A DNA stretch of 29,760 bases from Rhodospirillaceae bacterium (GTDB taxonomy: Bacteria; Pseudomonadota; Alphaproteobacteria; GCA-2731375). The stretch spans positions 1 to 29,760 of the forward strand of contig JABIWH010000025.1 in the NCBI GenBank assembly GCA_018701215.1. Reading direction: 5' to 3'. Under the pieces are notes generated by a model, which was not told where the DNA came from, searched no databases, and saw only the letters and a list, made by a program, of their open reading frames with translations. Every line of letters begins with the position of its first letter. The first letter of the stretch is position 1. Both the position numbers and the translations under genes were made by a program. Shown piece by piece: positions 15,668 to 23,182 of the stretch.

Positions 15668-17553
15668 TACAATTCCCTCGGCAACTGAGTGCCGGCGGCG
15701 GCGCGTACATAGTGGCCCCCGCCCGCGTCGATCATATCCGCCACGATGCCCTGGTCCAGCGTAAAGGGCGCGGGCCAGGCACTGGGCACCGACGCCTTGC
15801 CTTCCATCAGCGCGGTCAGGTCCAGCTTGGCGCCGGGATCGGCTTTTGGCACCGCCGCCAGCAGGGCCTGGGTGTAGGGATGCATGGGGTTCTGGAACAG
15901 GGTTTCCCGTGGCGCGGTCTCGACAATGCGGCCGGCGCACATCACGGCGATGCGGTCGGCGACATAATCGACCACGGCCAGATTGTGGGAAATAAACAGA
16001 TAGGTCAGGCCAAGTTCCTCTTGCAGATCCTTCATCAGGTTCAGCACCTGGGCCTGCACCGAGACATCAAGGGCCGAGACCGGCTCGTCACAGATCAACA
16101 GATCCGGCTGCAGGGCCAAGGCCCGGGCGATACCGATCCGTTGCCTCTGGCCGCCGGAAAAACTGTGCGGATAGCGGCGCAGAAAGCGCGCGTCCAGACC
16201 GACCAGCGCCATCAATTCCCGGACCCGGGCGGCGCGTTCCTCGGCATCGCCGATGTTATGGATGTTCAAGGGCTCGGAAATAATATCGAACACGGTCATG
16301 CGCGGGTTCAACGAGGAAAACGGATCCTGAAATATAAACTGCACCTTGCGCCGGAAGGCGAACAGCTCCTCGTCACGCAGGGCCAGCACATCGACGATCT
16401 TGCCATGGTCATTGAAGGCCAGGCTGCCCGTATCCGGGGTCAGGGCCCGCATGATCATTTTCGAGGCGGTGGTCTTGCCGCAGCCGCTTTCACCCACCAG
16501 GCCCAGGCATTCGCCCGGATCCACATGGAACGAGATGTCATCCACCGCCAGCACCGCGCCGCCGGGCTTGCCGCCGAACATCTTGCGTTTGCGGGTTTCG
16601 AAGGACTTGCTCAAATGACTGACGTCCAGCAGTGGCCCCGCCGCGCGCGCCGCCTCGGGCCAGGGTTCCTTTTGCTTCAGCAGCACGCCGGCCTCGGCAC
16701 TGATTTCGCGCAGCGGCACCAGGCGCTCGCCGGCGCGCATGCCGAAACGCGGTACCGCCAGCATCAAGGCCCTTAAATAGGGATGCTCCGGTTTGTTATA
16801 GATATCCGCGACCGGGCCCCGCTCCATCACCTTGCCGTGGTACATCACGACCACTTCATCGGCGACATTGGCGACCACGCCCAGATCATGGGTGATCATC
16901 AAAACCGCCATGTTCAATTCCGACTGCAGGTCCGAGATCAGTTTCAGGATCTGGGCCTGAATGGTCACGTCCAGGGCCGTTGTCGGCTCGTCCGCGATCA
17001 ACAATGCCGGCCGACAGACCAGCGACATGGCGATCATCACCCGTTGCCGCAGTCCGCCCGACAGCTCGAACGGATACTTGAAGACTGCCTGTGCCGGCTC
17101 TGGAAAGCCAACCATGCTCAACATTTCCACCGTGATTTCCAAGGCCTGCTTCTTGGAAACATCGCGGTGCAGCAACAGCGCTTCCGAGATCTGGTTGCCG
17201 ACCGTGTGCAACGGCGACAACGAGGTCATGGGCTCCTGAAAAATGATCGAGATGCGGCTGCCGCGAACCGCGCGCATTTCCTTGGAATCGGGTGCCAGTT
17301 TGGTCAGGTCCACGAACGAGCCGGGCTTGTCGGGATCCAGAAACAATATCTCGCCGCCGGCGATGTTGGCCGAGGTTGGCAGGATGCGCATGATGGCCTG
17401 GCTGACCACGCTTTTTCCGGACCCGGACTCGCCGACCAGCGCCACGGTCTTGCCTTGCGGCACGGTAAACGATACGCCGTCCACCGCCTTGATCAGACCT
17501 TCCGCCGCCTGGAATTCAACGGCCAAATCACGTACCCGCAAAACATTGGTCAT
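15667..17553 (-). CDS. Double-domain peptide ABC transporter ATP-binding protein (YejF/GsiA-like)
   Basis: This 628-aa cytoplasmic ATPase has two complete NBDs fused, so it combines the DppD and DppF roles. NBD1 has Walker A GESGSGKS at 41-48, a slightly altered signature LSGGLRQR, and Walker B LLIADEPTTALD. NBD2 has Walker A GESGCGKT at about 353-360, signature FSGGQRQR, and LLICDEPVSALD. Each NBD is followed by an oligopeptide-type C-terminal extension (PEHPYLRAL and PMHPYTQAL). The start overlaps the small membrane-protein gene as ATGA, and the stop shares a base with the binding-protein ATG. The importer is thus encoded in the order ATPase, binding protein, DppB, DppC. The substrate is not identified; a peptide or glycopeptide is plausible. 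Confidence 0.95.
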   Translation of the reverse strand: MTNVLRVRDLAVEFQAAEGLIKAVDGVSFTVPQGKTVALVGESGSGKSVVSQAIMRILPTSANIAGGEILFLDPDKPGSFVDLTKLAPDSKEMRAVRGSRISIIFQEPMTSLSPLHTVGNQISEALLLHRDVSKKQALEITVEMLSMVGFPEPAQAVFKYPFELSGGLRQRVMIAMSLVCRPALLIADEPTTALDVTIQAQILKLISDLQSELNMAVLMITHDLGVVANVADEVVVMYHGKVMERGPVADIYNKPEHPYLRALMLAVPRFGMRAGERLVPLREISAEAGVLLKQKEPWPEAARAAGPLLDVSHLSKSFETRKRKMFGGKPGGAVLAVDDISFHVDPGECLGLVGESGCGKTTASKMIMRALTPDTGSLAFNDHGKIVDVLALRDEELFAFRRKVQFIFQDPFSSLNPRMTVFDIISEPLNIHNIGDAEERAARVRELMALVGLDARFLRRYPHSFSGGQRQRIGIARALALQPDLLICDEPVSALDVSVQAQVLNLMKDLQEELGLTYLFISHNLAVVDYVADRIAVMCAGRIVETAPRETLFQNPMHPYTQALLAAVPKADPGAKLDLTALMEGKASVPSAWPAPFTLDQGIVADMIDAGGGHYVRAAAGTQLPREL

Positions 17554-18140
17554 GGCGGAAACTTCGCGTCCGTTGCCGTGCTGTTGTTTGTTGCGCTGCC
17601 GTTTGCTGCGCCGTCGCTTGTTGTGCCGCCGTCAACTTCGCCGCCATCCTCGCCTAGGCCAAGATGGGCCAAGTTCGCCGCCGTCGCGGGCTCCATGCTC
17701 AGGCCGCGCTGTTGTGCCGCCGCGTACACTTTGGCCACGATGTCATCAAAGCCGGGCAGATGTGAATCCATGCGGATGGCGCTACCTTTGCCGGCACCGC
17801 GCAGGACCAGTTGCATCCAACCCTCTTTACCGTCGCGGCGCGTGGAATAATAGCGCAGATGAAAATCCGCCACCTCCGACCAACGCACACTGCGGTCAAA
17901 CACACCTCCCAAGGGTCCCTCCTGGCGAATGCCATCCCCGTCCACAATTATTACAGTGCTCTGACGCCGTATGGTTCTTAGACCATAAAACGCGAACAAC
18001 AACACCAGCGCGCACATAATATAGAAAAAAAGAGGTAACAGTTCGGTAAAGATCATCAAGGCAAGCGGCAGAAAAACACCGGCGGCGGCCCGCAAATAAT
18101 CGGCCACCAGGGTGCCTATGGGATAGCGATAGCTGTTCAT
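17550..18140 (-). CDS. Small membrane protein with PH-like cytoplasmic domain
   Basis: I do not recognise this 196-aa protein as a named family. Two hydrophobic helices at about 13-31 and 34-53 form a hairpin. A beta-rich domain follows (about 58-135: STVIIVDGDGIRQEG, RSVRWSEVADFHLRYY), which looks like bacterial PH-type membrane proteins. The C-terminus (about 155-196) is low-complexity, rich in Gly, Ala, Thr, Ser and Asn. ATGA overlaps join it to the deacetylase upstream and to the ABC ATPase downstream. This links the glycan genes and the transporter genes in one message. Its role is unknown. Confidence 0.7.
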   Translation of the reverse strand: MNSYRYPIGTLVADYLRAAAGVFLPLALMIFTELLPLFFYIMCALVLLFAFYGLRTIRRQSTVIIVDGDGIRQEGPLGGVFDRSVRWSEVADFHLRYYSTRRDGKEGWMQLVLRGAGKGSAIRMDSHLPGFDDIVAKVYAAAQQRGLSMEPATAANLAHLGLGEDGGEVDGGTTSDGAANGSATNNSTATDAKFPP

Positions 18141-18910
18141 TGTGGCAGCCTAAAGACTTCGTCTATGGTTAACCAGTGAGCAACGTCACTTTCTTGGGTC
18201 CGGGCAAATAATTCTTGCAAGAAATCCCAACCTGCTTGCTCCATGACAAGATGATGGCTCAACACGCCGCTGCTTTCCGACCCATCCACCGTCCCGTCGC
18301 GGCGCGCCCGAAGATGCGCGATTAATATTTCCAGGGCCTGGTCCTTGCCGACAAAGCCGCGCCCGCCGCGCCAATCGATCAGATCCAGGTGGCAATTGCA
18401 CTCAACGAGATCTGTGACAGCCGCCGCTGGCGCCGCTGCCCGCGGCCCAAATCGGGACAGACCGTGCAGCCGGGCCAGGGGCAGGCGCGGCACCAGATCA
18501 TCGTCGATCCGGTTCCACGGCGGGACGAAAACTGGCAAGGCCAGGCCGGGGAAGCGGCCCGCCAGGTTTTCCCAGGCAATGGCGGCATCGCCCAGCATTT
18601 CGTAGACCGGACGATGTGGTCCGAATTCAGCCTTTTTCTCGGACTGCGGCGCGCGGTTTTCATGCCGTAAACCATGCACCAGCATTCTTGCGCCCGGCAG
18701 CGCCGCCAGGGTGTCGCCCAGGGCGTCATCCGCCGCCCCCGGGATGACGGCGATGGCGACGGCGACCCCCGATTGCCGCGATAGTTCGATCAGTTTTTGC
18801 AATTGTGGTCCCGGTGCGGTCGCGTCATCATCGCGCCACCACAGGCCGGCTCGCCGCCCCAGCGCCGCCCAGCGCGCCAGTTCTTCGTCCAAATCGTGCC
18901 AGCTTGCCAT
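18137..18910 (-). CDS. Polysaccharide deacetylase (NodB)-like protein, cytoplasmic
   Basis: This 257-aa protein has a divergent carbohydrate-esterase-4 pattern. The usual TFDDG metal motif appears as WWRDDDA (24-30), and the HxxxH motif as HGLRH (H79, H83). A later FVPPWNRI lies at 128-135, and a SHH (219-221) near the end could supply the catalytic His. Known relatives remove N- or O-acetyl groups from sugars. No signal peptide or transmembrane helix is present, so it probably acts inside the cell on a lipid-linked or nucleotide-linked sugar. The ATG follows the upstream glycosyltransferase stop with no spacing (TAG-ATG). The next gene overlaps by 4 bases. Confidence 0.77.
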   Translation of the reverse strand: MASWHDLDEELARWAALGRRAGLWWRDDDATAPGPQLQKLIELSRQSGVAVAIAVIPGAADDALGDTLAALPGARMLVHGLRHENRAPQSEKKAEFGPHRPVYEMLGDAAIAWENLAGRFPGLALPVFVPPWNRIDDDLVPRLPLARLHGLSRFGPRAAAPAAAVTDLVECNCHLDLIDWRGGRGFVGKDQALEILIAHLRARRDGTVDGSESSGVLSHHLVMEQAGWDFLQELFARTQESDVAHWLTIDEVFRLPQ

Positions 18911-20089
18911 CTACCAATCCAGCGTTGCCGCCCAGGCGGCGATCTGGCGGGCGCCATCGGCGGCGCCGTCGGTGCGCACCCCCGCCATTGCCGCGCCGGG
19001 CCCGGCCAGCGACCGTTCAATCGCCTCAACCATGGCCGGGGGGGACAATTCCGTCTCCGCCAGCACCGTAATGACGCCGCGTTGCTGCAGCAGTTCCGCC
19101 CGCAATGTCTGCTCCGTCTCCAAACCGCCGGCATAGGGTACGATAATGCTGCGGCAGCCGGCGTGCATGCATTCCATCAGCGTGTTGTAGCCGCCCTGGC
19201 TGATGGACAGGGCGCAGTTCATCAGCATGCTCGGGAAATCGCCGCGGGCCCGTTCGACCACGATGCCTCCCGTTTCGCCGCAAACCGTGGCCAGCTGGAC
19301 CAGAGCCTGATATTCGTCGTCCGGCACCTTGACGCCGACCAGCACCCGCCAGCGCTTGTTCTTTAGCGCGCTTTGGGCCCGGGCCTGAATGGCGGCCCGC
19401 ATCAAGGTATCACCCATGGCGCCGCCCCCGGCCGAGACCAGAACCTCGTCCCAGCCAGGACTGCCCGGCCCGCCCCGTTGGCCGGTACGGTCGACCACAT
19501 AGCCGGTATAATGCAGCTTGCCGGCGATTTCCGCCGCATGGGGGAACGTGGTCTCGAACGGAATCAGGTCGGGATCGCCATGCACCAGCACGTGATCGAA
19601 ATAGGTCTCCACCCGCTGCAGCATTTCCACCAGGCGCTCGGGCTTGGGCGAGGCGACCAGGATATCGCGCACCGACGAGGCGATGACGGGGCGCCGTGCC
19701 GATGCCACGGCCGCATCCAGCAGGGGCAATAGTTCAAAGCGCATTTGCCGGCGGCCAAATGGATACAGCTCCAACAGGATGACATGGGGCTGAACGCGCT
19801 CCCAGGCCGCCAGCAGGCCGGTGCGGCGGCGTTCGCGCCAGGCGTCATCGATGGGCTGGTCATTTTCGTCCACCAGCTGCTTGAAGTACAGATCCACCGC
19901 CCGGACGGGAGGCAGCTGCACCAGCTCGGCGCCGCCCAGATCCAGGTTGGGAATGCCGTGGCCGCCCGAGATATATGTGACCTCCAGGCCGGCGTCCTGC
20001 ATGGCGCGGGTCAAGGTGGCGCCCCGGCGCTGATGGCCGATGCCCAGCAGATGCTGGACATAAAACAATACGCGCCCAGGACCGCTCAT
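18911..20089 (-). CDS. MurG-like (GT-B, GT28-type) glycosyltransferase
   Basis: This 392-aa protein looks like a GT-B glycosyltransferase. The N-terminus VLFYVQHLLGIGHQRRG (7-23) carries the GxGHxRR loop. The C-terminal half has VSAGGGAMGD and SQGGYNTLMECMHAG (GGYNT at 299-303), the nucleotide-sugar-binding region of MurG-like enzymes. No transmembrane helix is seen, so it would act at the cytosolic face. It resembles the first gene of the series (23183-24463) in both motifs, so the two are probably distant paralogues. The acceptor and sugar donor are unknown. The ATG overlaps the phosphatase stop as ATGA, beside a short tandem duplication. Confidence 0.82.
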   Translation of the reverse strand: MSGPGRVLFYVQHLLGIGHQRRGATLTRAMQDAGLEVTYISGGHGIPNLDLGGAELVQLPPVRAVDLYFKQLVDENDQPIDDAWRERRRTGLLAAWERVQPHVILLELYPFGRRQMRFELLPLLDAAVASARRPVIASSVRDILVASPKPERLVEMLQRVETYFDHVLVHGDPDLIPFETTFPHAAEIAGKLHYTGYVVDRTGQRGGPGSPGWDEVLVSAGGGAMGDTLMRAAIQARAQSALKNKRWRVLVGVKVPDDEYQALVQLATVCGETGGIVVERARGDFPSMLMNCALSISQGGYNTLMECMHAGCRSIIVPYAGGLETEQTLRAELLQQRGVITVLAETELSPPAMVEAIERSLAGPGAAMAGVRTDGAADGARQIAAWAATLDW

Positions 20090-20727
20090 TGGGGGCCGCT
20101 CAATTGGGGGCCGCTCATCGTGAGCTTTCCCCCGACAGTTATAAGCGGCACGTTCATCTGATGTGGCCGCACGCCGCCGTCCTTATCCACCTCGAACAAG
20201 TGGGCCTGCTCCCAGCGCAGCTTCACGGGCGGGCGGCCCAGCATGTTCCAGTCGTAGGCGGCCGCGAAGACGGCGCGGATAACCGCCTTGTGCGCGACGC
20301 AGATATGTTTGCCGCCGGCTTCTCCCAGCTCCGAGAGGAAGGGCCGTAAACGCTGTTGCACCATGCGTGGGCTTTCCCCGCCGGGGGGCAGAAAGTCCAG
20401 GCCGCGGTCTTCGTTGGCGGCCATGTCCGCCGCCGCCTCGGCGCGCAGTTCTTCCAATGTCCGGCCCTCGTAATCGCCAAAACTCATTTCGATCAGGCGC
20501 GGCTCGATCCGCAGATCGATCGTGCCTTGGCTTACGATGTCAGCTGTTTGCCGCGCCCTAAGCAGGGGGCTGACATGCCAGACGGCACCATCCAGTTCCG
20601 CTGGCGGACGCAGGCCGATCAAGGCGGCGCGGCCTTCTTCGGTCAGTGAAATATCGGTCCGCCCGGTCAATCGGCCTTCGCCGTTCCAGGCCGTGCGGCC
20701 GTGTCTGATCATACCCAGCAATGTCAC
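20086..20727 (-). CDS. Histidine phosphatase (phosphoglycerate-mutase-like) family protein
   Basis: This 213-aa protein belongs to the histidine phosphatase superfamily. The catalytic motif is RHGRTAWN with H9. Other expected residues are R57 (LLRARQTA), E80 (IEMSFGDYEG) and a second His, H146, in VAHKAVIR. Members dephosphorylate small molecules such as sugar phosphates and alpha-ribazole phosphate. Within this operon a sugar-phosphate substrate is reasonable but unproven. Translation probably begins at a GTG at 20727 sharing a base with the upstream stop (TAGTG). An ATG five codons later, just before IRHG, is the alternative. The last ten residues, MSGPQLSGPQ, come from a 15-bp tandem duplication. 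Confidence 0.87.
   Translation of the reverse strand: MTLLGMIRHGRTAWNGEGRLTGRTDISLTEEGRAALIGLRPPAELDGAVWHVSPLLRARQTADIVSQGTIDLRIEPRLIEMSFGDYEGRTLEELRAEAAADMAANEDRGLDFLPPGGESPRMVQQRLRPFLSELGEAGGKHICVAHKAVIRAVFAAAYDWNMLGRPPVKLRWEQAHLFEVDKDGGVRPHQMNVPLITVGGKLTMSGPQLSGPQ
20088..20117 (-). repeat. 15-bp tandem duplication at a gene junction
   Basis: On the minus strand ATGAGCGGCCCCCAA is followed at once by TTGAGCGGCCCCCAA and then by the start of the next gene, ATGAGCGGTCC. The first two copies are in the phosphatase frame and code for its C-terminal SGPQLSGPQ. The third is the true start region of the glycosyltransferase, shifted by one base. It looks like slippage of the glycosyltransferase start region. 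Confidence 0.75.
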
Positions 20728-21848
20728 TATAACGCCTCGTCAATTATCTTTGCCGCCGCCGCCACCGTGCGTTCTCCGCTCACGAAGGCGCGGGCCTCTT
20801 GCGACAGCTTATGCCGCAGTCCGCCATCATCCAGCAAGCGCCGCGTGGCGGCGGCAAAGGCGCCGTCGTCACCTGGCGGGGTCAGCAGGCCGGTCCGCGC
20901 GTGCAGGACCACGTCGGGTACGCCCCGTTCATTGCCCGCGACCACCGGCAAGCCCGCCGCCTGGGCTTCTAAATAGGCCATGCCATAGGCCTCGCCCACC
21001 CCAGGCCACAAGTATAAATCGCAGGCGGCATAGATCGGGGGCAAATCGCTCCCGGCCAGTGGCCCTGGCGAGATTAACTTGCCCTCGATTGATGCCAGCG
21101 CGGCGATAACATCGCCGCGGGCGGAGCCATCACCAATCACCAACAGCTGCCAATCATCCCCGTCCAGCCGCGACAGGGCAGCGCCCAGGCGTTGATAGGA
21201 GGCCAATTTGTCACCGGGCCGCATCATGGCCACCGCCAACAGCCATCGCTTACCCGGGTCCAGGCCAAAGCGTTTGGCCGTGACGTCCCGGTCCGCTTTT
21301 GCCGCCGCGAATGGCGCCGCATTTAGAAACGGCGGCAGAAAGCGTAAATGATGCCGTGCCGGGACCAGTGGCTGGACGCAGGCCATGTCCAACCGGGTCA
21401 GACAGAAGACCCACTCAGCCGCCGCAATCGCCGAGGCAGCGGCGGCATGGCCTAAATCCCAGGCGCCGCCGGCACGTTTTGGCGCGAACGAGGGCTCCGC
21501 CACCAGATAGGGAATATCCAGGGCCGCCGCGACCCTTGGTCCGATCCAGTCCGGCGCCTTGTGGTACAGGTGGTAGGTGAACCAGGCCGTGGGCCGGGCA
21601 TCTTCGTTGCGGCGCCGGTATTGTTCGATCAGGCCGTCCGCCAAGGCCGCGCCTTCGTCACGCAGGGCCCGCTGGCGGTCCGGATCGCCATTGCCATCGT
21701 AGGCGCGGAAGTCCGATGCCAGCTCCACCGCCGCGCCGGCGGCCTCCAGGGCCTGTATCAACAACCGCGCCATGCGCCGGTCGCCCGACGGTGTATCATG
21801 GGTCGGCGCTTTCAGCGGTGCATAGAAAGCAACGCGCCGCGCCGGCAT
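20727..21848 (-). CDS. Glycosyltransferase, GT4-like (GT-B)
   Basis: This 373-aa retaining-type GT-B glycosyltransferase opens with VAFYAPLKAPTHDTPSGDRR, containing the usual loop region. The C-terminal domain has WLLAVAMMRPGDKLASYQRL and the EX7E motif GEAYGMAYLEAQAAGLPVVAG at about 300-320, followed by ARTGLLTPPGD. There is no signal or membrane segment. Members transfer a sugar from a nucleotide donor to a lipid or glycan acceptor; specificity cannot be read. The start is at 21848, coupled to the upstream stop as TGATG. The end shares a base with the phosphatase GTG. Confidence 0.88.
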   Translation of the reverse strand: MPARRVAFYAPLKAPTHDTPSGDRRMARLLIQALEAAGAAVELASDFRAYDGNGDPDRQRALRDEGAALADGLIEQYRRRNEDARPTAWFTYHLYHKAPDWIGPRVAAALDIPYLVAEPSFAPKRAGGAWDLGHAAAASAIAAAEWVFCLTRLDMACVQPLVPARHHLRFLPPFLNAAPFAAAKADRDVTAKRFGLDPGKRWLLAVAMMRPGDKLASYQRLGAALSRLDGDDWQLLVIGDGSARGDVIAALASIEGKLISPGPLAGSDLPPIYAACDLYLWPGVGEAYGMAYLEAQAAGLPVVAGNERGVPDVVLHARTGLLTPPGDDGAFAAATRRLLDDGGLRHKLSQEARAFVSGERTVAAAAKIIDEAL

Positions 21849-23158
21849 CAGGCTTCCCCGGCGGCTCTGGCGCCGGCCTTGCCGCTGCCGTGGTCCAAGC
21901 CGAATTTGACGGCCAGCCGGTCAATCCAATAATCATGGGAAAACTGCGCCCGCACCCGTTCCTGCCCGGCTTCGCCCAGGTGCCGCCGCCGCGCCGGGTC
22001 CGCGGCCAGCGCAGCGATTGCCCGGCACAACGCCGCCCGGTCAAGGGCCGGGACCAGGACACCGGTTTCGCCGTCCGTGATCAACTCGGGGATGGCCGAG
22101 ACGGCGGTGGCGATACAGGCCAGGCCCTGGCTCTGGGCCTCCATCAGGACATTGGGCAGGCCGTCCCGGTCGCCATCGGCGGCGATGCGGGAGGCGAGGA
22201 CGAATATATCGGCCTGGCGATAGGCCGCCAGGACCTCCTCCTGGGGCTGGGCGCCGCGCCATTCGATGCGTTCGGCGATCCCGGCCTGACCGGCCTGCTG
22301 TTTCAGTTTGTTGGAAAGATTACCGCCGCCGATATGTTCCAGGCGCCAGTTCAATGTATCGGGCAGTGCGGCCAGGGCGGCGATCAGGTCGTCAAAGCCC
22401 TTTTTGCTGACCGCCCGGCCAACCGAGAGAATGCGCACCGGATCGGCTGCCTCGCCGCCGTCGCGGTTCGAACGAGGCGCTTCTACCGCGCCAAATTGGC
22501 TTAGATCGATACCGTGATAGACCAGCGCCACGGTGCCGCCGCCGTTTTCTTCGGGCGCCAGGGCGGCAAGATGGTCGTGGGCGGCCTGGCTGCAGGTCGT
22601 CAACCAGGACAGATCGGCCAGCTTTTCCCGTTTTTCCCATTCCGGCGAGGTCCAGATATCCTTGGCATGGGCCGAACAGCTCCATGCGCGCGCGCTCAAA
22701 TGAGCGGTATAGCGGGCGACCGAGGCCGGGGTGTGCAGAAAATGGGCATGCAGATGGCGGATTTCGTCGCCTAGTTCCGCCGCCAGCACCAGGGCCTGGC
22801 CAAACCGGCGGACCCGGTTGGGGGTCCGGTCGCGCCATAAATCCTGCAGCCACAGGCGCCGGGCAGCCGGGTAACCGGGCCGGCGGCGAACCTCTTTCCA
22901 GGCGCGCCAGACCCGTGCCGGTTCCTGATAGAGATATTCCGGCAGATAGTTGACCCCGGCGCGGATGCGGCGGTGAACCGGATGGATGGCCCGATCCGTG
23001 GGATGCCGCAACGAGATAATGCGGATGTCCAGGCCGCGTTGTTCCAGAGCCTCGATCTCCTGGGCGATAAAGGTCTCCGACAGACGCGGATAGCCCTTCA
23101 ATATGAAGGCCACGGGCCCGGATGCAGCGTTTGCTTTGGGTCGTATTTCAGGCGTCAT
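21848..23158 (-). CDS. Glycosyltransferase, GT4 family (colanic-acid-type)
   Basis: This 436-aa GT-B protein has an N-terminus, AFILKGYPRLSETFIAQEIE, that is the signature of the colanic-acid/exopolysaccharide GT4 group (WcaL/AmsK-like). The C-terminal domain contains ILSVGRAVSKKGFDDLIAA and an EX7E motif in NVLMEAQSQGLACIAT, then PELITDGETGVLVPA. It is predicted to be cytosolic or peripherally membrane-bound. The donor is unknown. It begins 24 bases after the first MurG-like gene of the series and overlaps the next glycosyltransferase start (TGATG). Confidence 0.9.
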   Translation of the reverse strand: MTPEIRPKANAASGPVAFILKGYPRLSETFIAQEIEALEQRGLDIRIISLRHPTDRAIHPVHRRIRAGVNYLPEYLYQEPARVWRAWKEVRRRPGYPAARRLWLQDLWRDRTPNRVRRFGQALVLAAELGDEIRHLHAHFLHTPASVARYTAHLSARAWSCSAHAKDIWTSPEWEKREKLADLSWLTTCSQAAHDHLAALAPEENGGGTVALVYHGIDLSQFGAVEAPRSNRDGGEAADPVRILSVGRAVSKKGFDDLIAALAALPDTLNWRLEHIGGGNLSNKLKQQAGQAGIAERIEWRGAQPQEEVLAAYRQADIFVLASRIAADGDRDGLPNVLMEAQSQGLACIATAVSAIPELITDGETGVLVPALDRAALCRAIAALAADPARRRHLGEAGQERVRAQFSHDYWIDRLAVKFGLDHGSGKAGARAAGEA

Positions 23159-23182
23159 GACAGGGGCATGCCGGCTTTGGCG

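Noticed and set aside
15668..15940. N-terminal extension of the solute-binding protein by 91 codons
   Set aside because: It lies inside the ATPase gene, has no signal-peptide character and is Arg/Gly-rich. The ATG at 15667 is immediately followed by a proper signal sequence and is coupled as TAATG.
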